A stretch of 39,140 nucleotides of DNA, taken from contig CAXAHJ010000029.1 in assembly GCA_963968595.1 (NCBI GenBank), positions 1 through 39,140 on the forward strand, in the 5' to 3' direction. Origin of the DNA: GCA-2730975 sp937893275 (lineage in GTDB: Bacteria > Verrucomicrobiota > Verrucomicrobiia > Opitutales > Seribacteraceae). The position numbers and the translations under genes were made by a program. Below, in pieces: positions 1 through 7,794 of the stretch (positions within the stretch are counted from its first letter, which is position 1; the number at the start of each line of letters is the position of its first letter). The notes under the pieces are model-generated. The model was not told where the DNA came from, ran no database searches, and saw only the letters and a list, made by a program, of their open reading frames with translations.

Positions 1-132
1 AAGCATCGGCTTGCTGGTCTTATGAAAAGCCAGTCGGTGACTCGAGCCGGCAATACGGTTACCTTGCAGGTCGGGTTGGCCATCGACGTGATCGAGGATC
101 ACATCGAGAAGGAAATGCGGAAGCGCATTTAA
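1..132 (+). CDS. 3' end of an unidentified protein (partial)
   Basis: The first 43 codons of the window are open in frame 1 and end in TAA at 130-132. Only the C-terminus is present, so the start and domain content lie upstream. The visible tail alternates hydrophobic and polar residues (for example NTVTLQVGLAIDV) and ends in a charged helix-like segment, EDHIEKEMRKRI. The short strand-then-helix ending would suit a small secreted or periplasmic protein, but I do not recognise the family. The 135 bases between its stop and hflK hold no convincing terminator or promoter. Confidence 0.55.
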   Translation, partial: KHRLAGLMKSQSVTRAGNTVTLQVGLAIDVIEDHIEKEMRKRI

Positions 133-267
133 GGCGATTGCCCCGGATTTGTAAGATTTCCTTGGGCGGCGTTGCAGCCCGATTATGAGGGTGAAATTCT
201 CGCCCCTTCTATATATTCTTCATTCCTCGTTTGACTTAAACACTTTGTAAAGATTTCCTCCATCACC

Positions 268-1254
268 TTGAACAATTCATTTGACGCGAGTTTACCCGAA
301 TTCCTGAGGGGTGGTAGAATTCTTTGGGTCGTTGCCGGGATATTAGTAATAGCGGGATTTGGATCCTCCATCTATACGGTGGAAGCCGAATCCGAAGGGG
401 TTGTCCTGCGCTTCGGCAGGCATGTCGATACTGTTCCCGCTGGTCTTCATTGGAAATTGCCGTTTGGTATCGATGATGTGTATGTCCTCCCCGTTAAGCG
501 GCAACTGAAGCAGGAATTCGGTTTCGGCTCGGAGGGTGCAACCAATGACTCACAGGTTTCTTCCATAAGGGAGCAAGACCAAGAACGCAGCATGGTCACG
601 GGGGACCTGAACACCGCAGTCGTCGAATGGGTGGTGCAGTACCGAATCGTGGAACCCGAGAAGTTTCTATTCAAGGTGCAGAACCCTGAAGATACACTCC
701 GAAACGTTTCGGAGGCTGTGATGCGGACTATGGTGGGTGATCGTACCGTGGACGAGGTGATTACAATCGGACGACAGGAAATCGAGGAACAAGCAAAGAT
801 AATGCTGGCGGAACAGGTGAACACACATCCCTATGAGCTCGGCATACAGATAGACCTTATCCAGCTTCTCAACGTCAAGCCTCCACCCGTCGTCGAACCC
901 TCTTTCAACGAGGTCAATCAGGCGAAGCAAGAGAAGAAGCGTATAATTAATGTTGCTGAGGGGAAAAAAGAGGAAGTTCGCAAGGCTGAGGGAGAAGCCC
1001 AGCAAAAGATTCAAGAGGCCAAGGGCTATTCGGAAAAGAGGGTAAATGAAGCTGAAGGTGACGTTGCCCGATTCAATGCTGTATTTGAGGAATACCTCAA
1101 GGCTCCCGAAGTTACTAAGCAACGTCTTTATCTGGAAACGATGAAAGAGGTATTGCCTCAACTAGGTCGCAAAATAATCCTGGATGAAGATGCCTCCCAA
1201 GTTCTTCCTCTTCTCCAACTGGAAACAGGGCAGGATGGAGGGCGTTCACGATGA
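268..1254 (+). CDS. hflK: HflK, SPFH/band-7 membrane protein (FtsH modulator)
   Basis: HflK and HflC form a large SPFH-family assembly in the inner membrane that encloses and modulates the FtsH AAA protease. The 328-residue product has a short cytoplasmic N-terminus, one membrane segment at about residues 18-37, then a band-7/SPFH domain (about 38-215; EGVVLRFGRHVD, LHWKLPFG). A charged Ala/Glu/Lys-rich coiled coil follows (about 215-270). These are the usual HflK features, although the Gly-rich N-terminal stretch of E. coli HflK is much reduced. The start is TTG at 268 with no good Shine-Dalgarno, so its exact position is uncertain. The stop overlaps the hflC start (ATGA), implying translational coupling. 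No ftsH is in the window. Confidence 0.9.
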   Translation: MNNSFDASLPEFLRGGRILWVVAGILVIAGFGSSIYTVEAESEGVVLRFGRHVDTVPAGLHWKLPFGIDDVYVLPVKRQLKQEFGFGSEGATNDSQVSSIREQDQERSMVTGDLNTAVVEWVVQYRIVEPEKFLFKVQNPEDTLRNVSEAVMRTMVGDRTVDEVITIGRQEIEEQAKIMLAEQVNTHPYELGIQIDLIQLLNVKPPPVVEPSFNEVNQAKQEKKRIINVAEGKKEEVRKAEGEAQQKIQEAKGYSEKRVNEAEGDVARFNAVFEEYLKAPEVTKQRLYLETMKEVLPQLGRKIILDEDASQVLPLLQLETGQDGGRSR

Positions 1255-2249
1255 GACTGAAAATGAACGCATTCTTTTTCCCTCTTCTGTTCCTTGTTCC
1301 GATGGCCATATTCGCTCTTTTTCTTAGTGCCTACGTAGTGCACGAGACAGAGCAGGTGATCATCACCCAGTTTGGCGAAATCGAGGGTGATCCCGTGGAC
1401 GAGGCGGGTTTGCATTTCAAGCTCCCTTTCGTGCAGAAGGTGAATCGGATCGAAAAGCGTTATCTTCCTTGGGACGGACCCCCGAATGAAATGTCCACCA
1501 AGAAAAAGGACTACCTGATCGTCGATACCTTTGCCCGTTGGAAAATAAGCGACCCCAAGCTGTATTTCACAAACCTTCGCGATGAACGCAGGGCACGTTC
1601 TCGCCTGAACGATATCCTAGGAAGCGAAACCCGCAATGCAGTGGCGAAGCATGAAATCATAGAAATCATTCGTACTACTAAAGACCGAGTGCCCGCCCGC
1701 GATGAAAATCTAATTGAGCTGAACGAACGTAATGGAAGCGTATTCACTGATCTCAGTTTCGGGAGAGAAGACGTCGAGGCGCAGATTTTCGAAACGGCTG
1801 CTCCCAAGCTTAAAAACCTAGGTATCGAATTGCTCGACATACGTTTCAAGCGCATCAACTACAACGAGACTGTGCGTCGGGAAATTTACGCCAGCATGAT
1901 CAGTGAACGGCAGGAAATTGCGGCGCGCTATCGTTTCGAGGGAGACGGAGAAGCGGCAAGAATCGAAGGTGAGAAGGAACGCCAATTAGCAGTAGTTGCG
2001 TCCGAAGCTTACAGAACCGTGGAGGAAATTCGAGGCAAGGCGGATGCCAATGCCACCGCGATCTATGCCAAGGCTTTTAACAAAACACCCGAGGCGGCCA
2101 AGTTTTACGCCTTTCTCCAAACCTTGGAAACCTACAAGTTGATACTCGATCGCCAGTCTTCCTTGATACTCACGACCGATAGCCCCTTGTTCAAGCTCTT
2201 CAAGAGTCTAAATGCTGAAGTTGAGGAAGTTGCAGAACCTGCCCCCTGA
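1251..2249 (+). CDS. hflC: HflC, SPFH/band-7 membrane protein (FtsH modulator)
   Basis: This is the partner of HflK in the FtsH-modulating complex. The 332-residue protein has an N-terminal membrane segment at about residues 10-30, then a band-7 domain starting near HETEQVIITQFGEIEG and LHFKLPF. The long helical region (about 210-275) contains the typical ISERQEIAARYRFEGDGEAARIEG-type stretch that packs in the SPFH cage wall. It is close to the usual HflC length of about 330. The ATG start overlaps the hflK stop by four bases, so the pair is co-translated. It converges on the Gfo gene that ends at 2273, leaving 23 bases and no visible terminator hairpin. Confidence 0.92.
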   Translation: MRLKMNAFFFPLLFLVPMAIFALFLSAYVVHETEQVIITQFGEIEGDPVDEAGLHFKLPFVQKVNRIEKRYLPWDGPPNEMSTKKKDYLIVDTFARWKISDPKLYFTNLRDERRARSRLNDILGSETRNAVAKHEIIEIIRTTKDRVPARDENLIELNERNGSVFTDLSFGREDVEAQIFETAAPKLKNLGIELLDIRFKRINYNETVRREIYASMISERQEIAARYRFEGDGEAARIEGEKERQLAVVASEAYRTVEEIRGKADANATAIYAKAFNKTPEAAKFYAFLQTLETYKLILDRQSSLILTTDSPLFKLFKSLNAEVEEVAEPAP

Positions 2250-2272
2250 TTGGGTTTCCGTTTTGTTTGGAA

Positions 2273-3391
2273 CTAATCCGTTGGCGGGGTTCGAGCTTCT
2301 CCGGGCTTGACCGATTGCCCAGTCTCGGCGCTTTGAAGGGCGGCGAAGCAAAGCTCCAGTGATTGCAGGTTGTTTCTTGCGCTGTGGGAGGGTTCACGGT
2401 TCTCCTCTATTGCGCATAGAAGTTCGCCCATGGTTCCTTGAAAGCCCGATTCAAACCAACTGCCGGTTAGCGGAACCTTGACCGAGCCTTCCTCGAGGCA
2501 AACCTCGACCTCGGGTTGCTCATTGAGTCCGGGACCGCGCGATCGAAGGGTACCTTTTGTTCCGATGACGGTTGTGACGTCTTCCTCACCTAGCTTGGTG
2601 TGGGCGTTGAACGCCATGCGGACTTGAGCTTCGGGATACTCCACGATCACTGCGCCGAGGGCGGGCGGGCGATATACCTGCTCGGAATAACCGATGGCGG
2701 ACGCGAACACCTTGCTCGGCTTTTGCCCGGTCATCAGGCAGCAGGTTATATCGAACCAATGAACGGCGAAATCGAACAGCACCATGTGCCTGATGTTTTC
2801 GAATCCGGGAATTCCCCTAATCCAAGTCTGATCCCATTGCAGGGAGAAGTCCACGGAGGTCACACGCCCGATCAGGCCCGATGCAATTGCGTTGCGCAGG
2901 TAACTGAAATGGGGAGCCCAGCGACCGTTCTGGTTGACGGCGATCTTCAGGTTTTGCTCTTGGGCCAAGGCGACAAGCATTTCGCCTTCATCTAGGTCGA
3001 GTACGAATGGCTTTTGGCTGAGGACGTGTTTACCCGCCTCTAACGACTCTCGAAGGATGGGCAAACGATCGGCGGGGTGGGGTGTCACGTCGACGACTTC
3101 GATATCCTCGACCGCCAACAATTCTCGGTAATCTTCGAAGACGAGAGCGTCGGGGTAAAACTGATCCCGTTTTTCCTCGGCCTTTGATTGTGTGCGGTTG
3201 GCGATGGCCACGACTTCGAATTCGCACGCCTTGTAGTTCTTGAGATGGAACTCGCTGATGCCTCCGGCTCCGATCAAGCCGATCTTCGGGTTGTAGCTTT
3301 TCGGTTTCTTGGGAAGGTAGTCGACCGGTGGAGGATCGATCGTCTTTTCCACCTTTTCGGGGCTCAAACCATAGTCGTCGTCTTCCGACAC
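2273..3391 (-). CDS. Gfo/Idh/MocA-family NAD(P)-dependent oxidoreductase
   Basis: These enzymes oxidise or reduce sugars, inositols or sugar derivatives with NAD(P). The 372-residue protein has an extra N-terminal tail of about 30 residues, then a Rossmann fold starting at KIGLIGAGGISEFHL (about 36-50). The conserved lysine lies in a QKP variant (126-128) of the usual EKP motif. The C-terminal Gfo domain includes HWFDI. The start is GTG at 3391, supported by an AAGGA ribosome site 8 bases upstream that overlaps the stop of the preceding gene. It is the last gene of a three-gene minus-strand operon after a PhyH dioxygenase and a TIM-barrel isomerase, suggesting polyol or sugar catabolism. The substrate cannot be read from sequence. 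Confidence 0.88.
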   Translation of the reverse strand: MSEDDDYGLSPEKVEKTIDPPPVDYLPKKPKSYNPKIGLIGAGGISEFHLKNYKACEFEVVAIANRTQSKAEEKRDQFYPDALVFEDYRELLAVEDIEVVDVTPHPADRLPILRESLEAGKHVLSQKPFVLDLDEGEMLVALAQEQNLKIAVNQNGRWAPHFSYLRNAIASGLIGRVTSVDFSLQWDQTWIRGIPGFENIRHMVLFDFAVHWFDITCCLMTGQKPSKVFASAIGYSEQVYRPPALGAVIVEYPEAQVRMAFNAHTKLGEEDVTTVIGTKGTLRSRGPGLNEQPEVEVCLEEGSVKVPLTGSWFESGFQGTMGELLCAIEENREPSHSARNNLQSLELCFAALQSAETGQSVKPGEARTPPTD

Positions 3392-3403
3392 GTCGCGTCC
3401 TTT

Positions 3404-4225
3404 TTAGCTGCGAAGACCTACCAGTTCCATCATCTCGGCCGTTGAGTAGTAGGCTTCCTCAACCCACTCGACGATTTTCGACGGATCGGGGGAGTACTCC
3501 AGTTCGAGTGAAACGGAACCATCGAAATCGAGATCCTTGATGGCTTGCAGGTAAGGAGAAAACTTTACCACTCCTCTACCCGGAGGAAGGTCTCCATGCA
3601 CCTTGCCATCGCAATCACTAATGTGCACGTGGGTGGCCTTCCCCTTGAGGGTAGACAGTTCGGCTGGCGAAACGTCGGCGAGCACGAGGTGACTGACATC
3701 GATATTGGCCTTCACTTCGGGGTGGTCGCAGTCGTCGATGAACCTGACCATCTCCTTTACGTTGTTTAGCAAGCTCAGCCTGAACGGCTCCAGTTCTAGG
3801 GCAATTTCGATTCCACGCTCGGCTGCGTAGTCGGCTATCTTACATGTGTTCTCGACGGCCCATTGCCATTGCGCTTCAGGAGGGATCACCTCGCGTTGCC
3901 AAATGTATTCGCCAAGGACGAGAAGGAGGTTGTTCGACTTGAAGCGAGCGGCGAGATCCACGAACTTCTTGGCTCTTTCGACGTGAAAGTCCCGAACAGG
4001 ATCATTGAAGTCGATCAAGCCTGCGGCAACCACCACCACCGACACGATGGGAAGGTTGTTCTCGCCGCAGGTCGATTCAATGAGCTGAATCTCGTCTTCC
4101 TGTATGGTCATGGCCTCGGTGAAAACGTCTACCGTGTCGAAGCCGATGCGAGCTATGTGTTCCAGACCGGTCTTGGTGTCTACGCCGGCTTGGTCGAAGG
4201 CGCTATTGATAATTCCAAGTTTCAT
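3404..4225 (-). CDS. Sugar phosphate isomerase/epimerase-like TIM-barrel protein
   Basis: This is an AP-endonuclease-2-type TIM barrel, the family of xylose-isomerase-like enzymes and inosose, tagatose or hydroxypyruvate isomerases and epimerases. It starts MKLGIINSAFDQAG, and the barrel metal ligands are visible as Glu in LELEPF, Asp in ANIDVSH, His in THVHISD and Glu in SLELEY. I prefer the ATG at 4225 (273 residues) over a GTG at 4270. The shorter form begins exactly where family members do and lies 13 bases after the upstream PhyH stop. It sits between PhyH and Gfo genes with 12-13 base gaps, a combination common in PVC bacteria for polyol or sugar breakdown. Confidence 0.85.
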   Translation of the reverse strand: MKLGIINSAFDQAGVDTKTGLEHIARIGFDTVDVFTEAMTIQEDEIQLIESTCGENNLPIVSVVVVAAGLIDFNDPVRDFHVERAKKFVDLAARFKSNNLLLVLGEYIWQREVIPPEAQWQWAVENTCKIADYAAERGIEIALELEPFRLSLLNNVKEMVRFIDDCDHPEVKANIDVSHLVLADVSPAELSTLKGKATHVHISDCDGKVHGDLPPGRGVVKFSPYLQAIKDLDFDGSVSLELEYSPDPSKIVEWVEEAYYSTAEMMELVGLRS

Positions 4226-4238
4226 AAGATTGAAAGGA

Positions 4239-5078
4239 TTACACGGTTGATTCTTCGAGGCTTTGGGCACTCTCGTCCTCCGCCTTCAGATCTGCGAAGG
4301 AGACTCCCGAGTCTGTGGTGTTCGCGTAACCGACTTCCAGCACCTTTTCGTCATCCACTTTGTGAAGCTTGGTGTAACGAGGGTGATGCGAGTCCTTGTA
4401 GGGGTCGTTCGCGGCGGCGTTGTAACAACAGATCATGGCCCAGCGAGAATTTTCCGAATTATTGGCTGCCGAGGAGTGGAGCAAGTTCGGATGAAAGAAC
4501 AAGGTGTCGCCGGGATCCAACACGACGTGCACGAGATCGAGACGCTTTTTCGCTTCCTCGACCCGTTCCAGGTCGGCTCCCGCTTGATCTCCAGACAAGA
4601 TATGATTGATCCTGCCCATCTTGTGCGAATTCTTCAGAACCTGCAGGCACCCGTTTTCCTCGGTTGCCGCATCCACGGCGATCATGACGCTGCACAAGTC
4701 GGGGAAGAGAACTCCGTTTTGGTACCAATAGCCGTAGTCCTGATGCCAGGCCCAAGCTCCTCCGACCATTGCGTCCTTCAAAATCATTTTGGAATGGTAG
4801 TGATATGCCTCGTCGTTTAGCAGTTGCTCGACGGATTCGACCACCCGTTTGCAGCGTGCGAACATGCCGTATATTCCATCGCCGGGATGGTTCCACAGGG
4901 CGAGTCGCACTTCATTGCCTTTACCGTCGTCCATGGAGGAGGAAGCCTTGTCCATGGCGTTGTCGTGATCAGCCGTTGAGCGTAGCAACTGCGTCTCTTC
5001 CGTGGAAAAAAGCCCTCGTACGATTATGTAGCCGTCTTCCTCGTAGGATGAGATTTGCTCTGGTGAGAGTAGTGACAT
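4239..5078 (-). CDS. Phytanoyl-CoA dioxygenase (PhyH)-family Fe(II)/2-oxoglutarate oxygenase
   Basis: PhyH-family enzymes hydroxylate a substrate using Fe(II), O2 and 2-oxoglutarate. The 279-residue protein contains the metal-binding His-X-Asp in AWHQDYGYWY, the distal His in FFHPNLLHSSAANNS, and a nearby Arg (SRWAM) that would bind 2-oxoglutarate. Length and layout match bacterial PhyH proteins. It has no signal peptide, so it is cytoplasmic. It is the first gene of the minus-strand operon with the isomerase and oxidoreductase, so it may open or demethylate a substrate that the other two enzymes process. That substrate is unknown. A sigma-70-like promoter lies just upstream. Confidence 0.88.
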   Translation of the reverse strand: MSLLSPEQISSYEEDGYIIVRGLFSTEETQLLRSTADHDNAMDKASSSMDDGKGNEVRLALWNHPGDGIYGMFARCKRVVESVEQLLNDEAYHYHSKMILKDAMVGGAWAWHQDYGYWYQNGVLFPDLCSVMIAVDAATEENGCLQVLKNSHKMGRINHILSGDQAGADLERVEEAKKRLDLVHVVLDPGDTLFFHPNLLHSSAANNSENSRWAMICCYNAAANDPYKDSHHPRYTKLHKVDDEKVLEVGYANTTDSGVSFADLKAEDESAQSLEESTV

Positions 5079-5095
5079 GGGTGGAGTGTTTAATG

Positions 5096-5123
5096 TTTAT
5101 TGCTTGTTCGATACATCCGTCAA
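5096..5123 (-). promoter_or_regulatory. Putative sigma-70 promoter for the PhyH operon
   Basis: On the minus strand a TTGACG box (plus 5118-5123) is followed after 16 bases by AATAAA (plus 5096-5101). It lies about 18 bases before the ATG of the PhyH gene. The match to TTGACA/TATAAT is moderate. Its position in the divergent gap with the cyclophilin gene supports it, but this is a consensus match by eye only. Confidence 0.4.
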
Positions 5124-5242
5124 AGCTGAAATTTCGGATTGTCTGATAAATTTTCTCATCGCCAAGATCGGTTCGGAATCGGAGGGGTGAAATGGATTTT
5201 GTTCGTTGCTCCTCTGCCCCTAACCTTTAGAAGACTTGATCT

Positions 5243-6310
5243 ATGAGGTTTAGAATCCCTAAGTTAATCGTCATTATAATTTCCTTTGCCTTTTCTTGTG
5301 TTGGAGACGCGAGAACGAGAGCGGATCTTGTACCTGAAGACACTTTGTTGATCGACCTTCTCACGGGGAGGGTGGTGATCGAAATGTTTTCCACCGTCGC
5401 TCCAGGGCATGTCGCCCGTATTCGAGCACTTGCTCGGGCAGGTCTTTACGATGGTGTTGCTTTTCATCGGGTGATCGATGGTTTTATGGCCCAGACTGGG
5501 GATGTGAAATACGGAAACGTAAAAAGCAACTACACCCCATCCCTCGTCGGCACGGGAAACTCCGACTTGGCCAATCTATCTGCCGAGTTCAACGAACTCA
5601 AGCATTTGCGTGGAACGGCATCGATGGCTCGAACATCCGATCCTAACACTGCTAACAGTCAGTTCTTTATTTGCTTTGCAGATGCAGCTTTTCTGGATGG
5701 TCAGTACACCGTTTGGGGACAGGTGGTGGAGGGCATGGAGCATGTGGATAAAATTCAACGAGGAGTAGCTGGTAGCGGTGCCGTAGCGAATCCGGATTCG
5801 ATGGACAAGGTAACGGTCGCCTCGGACACTGTCTTGAGGATCGATGGTAATGCTTTAGCTGGCGGAGACGGTACTTCTTGGGCCAAGGCGTTTGCCTCTT
5901 TGTCCGACGCCTTGGAGGTGGCAGGTGCCGGATTTGAGCTTTGGGTTGCCGAAGGAGAGTACCGTTTGACTGGCTCTCTGGAGTCGCGTTTGAAGAACGA
6001 ATTGAAATTTTTCGGAGGCTTCAAGGGTACTGAGCTGATTCGAACTCCCCTAGGCGAAGCCAATGCCACCCGGTTGGTGGATGCCCTCCCCAGTCAGGCA
6101 GTGGACACCAACGTCACACCTCATACTTACGGATGGTACTTTCAGCCTGATTGGGGCTGGGTCTGGACTAGTGAGGAAACCTTTCCCTATGTTTATTTGG
6201 CAGGAGGAAATGGGAAGAGCGCCGGCTGGCTGATGTTTCGCGAAGGTTCGGCTGCCCCCGTTTACTATTATAGTTTTGCCGAGAGAAAATGGGTGACTCT
6301 AGGAGAATAG
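5243..6310 (+). CDS. Secreted cyclophilin-type peptidyl-prolyl isomerase with unusual C-terminal fusion
   Basis: Cyclophilins catalyse cis-trans isomerisation of X-Pro bonds. Residues 1-27 form a signal peptide. Residues 35-195 are a cyclophilin domain with active-site positions visible in FHRVIDGFMAQTGD (Arg76, Phe81, Gln84) and FLDGQYTVWG, where Phe150 and Tyr155 replace the Trp and His of human CypA, as in many bacterial forms. From about 200 the protein changes. GGDGTSWAKAFASLSDAL and LWVAEGEY match the first turn of secreted right-handed beta-helix proteins, but the helix stops after FFGGFKGTE. Residues 295-355 are an aromatic-rich cap (WYFQPDWGWVW, GWLMF, YYYSFAERKW). It probably acts in the periplasm or outside the cell, and it is monocistronic. 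Confidence 0.85.
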   Translation: MRFRIPKLIVIIISFAFSCVGDARTRADLVPEDTLLIDLLTGRVVIEMFSTVAPGHVARIRALARAGLYDGVAFHRVIDGFMAQTGDVKYGNVKSNYTPSLVGTGNSDLANLSAEFNELKHLRGTASMARTSDPNTANSQFFICFADAAFLDGQYTVWGQVVEGMEHVDKIQRGVAGSGAVANPDSMDKVTVASDTVLRIDGNALAGGDGTSWAKAFASLSDALEVAGAGFELWVAEGEYRLTGSLESRLKNELKFFGGFKGTELIRTPLGEANATRLVDALPSQAVDTNVTPHTYGWYFQPDWGWVWTSEETFPYVYLAGGNGKSAGWLMFREGSAAPVYYYSFAERKWVTLGE

Positions 6311-6339
6311 ACAGCCGAGTGTAATCGTTGCTATGACAT

Positions 6340-6690
6340 TCAGTTGTGCGGACTTCGCTCACCTTCTCCAAGAAAAAATATCCGAGTGTTCCCCCCACTC
6401 TTAAAAAGAGCCCAGAGGGCATAGAGCGCGGATACGAAATTGCCGCCGAGGAGAATGGCTATGGTTAAGATCGCTTTCTTTGTAATACTACGTTCGCGAT
6501 ACCATATCCAGCAACAAAAGAGAAGAAATCCTACGTAAACGTCGATTAGGGACACAATTCCCCAAGGCATGTCGGTCAGTTGTCCGCCTTCGACCCAGAA
6601 GTCGCCAACGATAAAACCGTAGGATAATGCCGCTCCCATGGTAAGGGCAAGGCAAGAGAGGTACAGGAAAAGCATGCGTGTCTTATTCAT
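6340..6690 (-). CDS. Small multi-pass membrane protein, DUF1475-like
   Basis: A 116-residue hydrophobic protein with three likely membrane segments: FLYLSCLALTMGAALSYGF near the start, IVSLIDVYVGFLLFCCWIW in the middle, and AILLGGNFVSALYALWALF near the end. The Asp in the second segment and the following WYRE are like the DUF1475 family, which has no assigned function. The family call is from memory and tentative. The ATG at 6690 is preferred over a TTG two codons earlier because a G-rich ribosome-binding stretch (AGGGGGG) lies just upstream. It converges on the cyclophilin gene and stands alone on its strand. Confidence 0.6.
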   Translation of the reverse strand: MNKTRMLFLYLSCLALTMGAALSYGFIVGDFWVEGGQLTDMPWGIVSLIDVYVGFLLFCCWIWYRERSITKKAILTIAILLGGNFVSALYALWALFKSGGNTRIFFLGEGERSPHN

Positions 6691-6876
6691 ATTCAACCCC
6701 CCCTTATATCAATCAGAGATGATCAGGCAAGTTTCGTAGGCATTCCTTGGCATTACCTCGAAAATATGGCGGATACTTCTGGTATGCAGGTTGACATTCC
6801 GGATTCGCCCTTTCATCTCTTGAACTTACTTAATGCCTCAGTTTTCGGCATTTTTTAACTTCTATACTTACGAATT

Positions 6877-7713
6877 ATGACTCGAAACCTATCAATACCT
6901 ATTTTGGGATTCCTTACTATTGCTTTGTTTTTGAGCTCTCTCGCGGGAGCTACCAAGGTTCTTTACGTTACGCATGAGCCGGGCAGGTGGCACAAGTACA
7001 CCGCCCAAAAGAAGATCTTCAGCCAAATCGCCGAAAAGGCCGGTTGGGAGTTGACCGTCATGACGGGCGAGCACGAACCGCAGATTGCCAAACTGCGCAC
7101 CCCGGACTTCGGCAAGGGATACGACGCCATCGTCTACAACTTCTGCTTTGCCAAGAGCAGAGATATCGAAGCTCAGGCCAATTTAGTTGCCCAGACAAGA
7201 GAGCACGGAGTCCCCGCCATGCTCATCCACTGTGCCATGCACAGCTGGTGGCCGACTTACAGGGACGGCAAGCCGGGGGCAATCGGCCCAGATTACAAAG
7301 GGAATGCAAAGGCTGATCCCGCTCTTGTCGCCGAATGGAAAAAAAAGCATGGTGACAAGCCGTTTCCCGCTTGGGGCGACTTTACAGGTGTGGCTAGCGG
7401 TCGTCACGGTCCCCACCAGCCCATCAAGATGATCAAGGTGGGCAACCATGCTGCGACCAAGAGCTTCCCCAAGGAGTTCACCACCGGCAAAACCGAGCTC
7501 TATAACAACATTTACAAGTTGGACGCAGTGGTTCCTCTCATCGAGGGAGTCCAAGGCAAAGCGAAGGCTACCGTAATGTGGCTCTGCCCCCAGGGGAAGT
7601 CTCAAGTCATGGGGCTTACCGTGGGCCATGACATGGGCGATTGGGCAACCAACGAGTATCGCGGGTTGATTACCGATGGGGTAAACTACCTCGCCAAGCA
7701 TCCGAAGCCATGA
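6877..7713 (+). CDS. Exported ThuA-like (class I glutamine amidotransferase-fold) protein
   Basis: ThuA-domain proteins have a class I glutamine-amidotransferase fold and occur near sugar-utilisation genes. Their biochemical activity is poorly defined. The 278-residue product has a Sec-type signal peptide (about 1-26, hydrophobic core LGFLTIALFLSSLAG). The ThuA domain follows: KVLYVTHEPGRWHKY, a KGYDAIVYNFCF core strand, GVPAMLIHCAMHSWW, and a terminal GHDMGDWATNEYRGLITDG, which is characteristic. It lies 81 bases upstream of a Tat-exported Gfo/Idh/MocA gene. The pair probably works together in the periplasm on a sugar or sugar derivative. The ATG start has no clear Shine-Dalgarno. Confidence 0.82.
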   Translation: MTRNLSIPILGFLTIALFLSSLAGATKVLYVTHEPGRWHKYTAQKKIFSQIAEKAGWELTVMTGEHEPQIAKLRTPDFGKGYDAIVYNFCFAKSRDIEAQANLVAQTREHGVPAMLIHCAMHSWWPTYRDGKPGAIGPDYKGNAKADPALVAEWKKKHGDKPFPAWGDFTGVASGRHGPHQPIKMIKVGNHAATKSFPKEFTTGKTELYNNIYKLDAVVPLIEGVQGKAKATVMWLCPQGKSQVMGLTVGHDMGDWATNEYRGLITDGVNYLAKHPKP

Positions 7714-7794
7714 TCAGCATGAGTGTGTAAGGATAATCTTTTCGCTGGTCCTCTATTTCTAATTCTAACTTCTCAAGCACCTGCATTCATAGTT

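Noticed and set aside
3863..4609. Plus-strand 248-codon open frame opposite the isomerase and PhyH genes
   Set aside because: It overlaps two well-supported minus-strand genes, has a low-complexity Arg-rich tail and no family resemblance.
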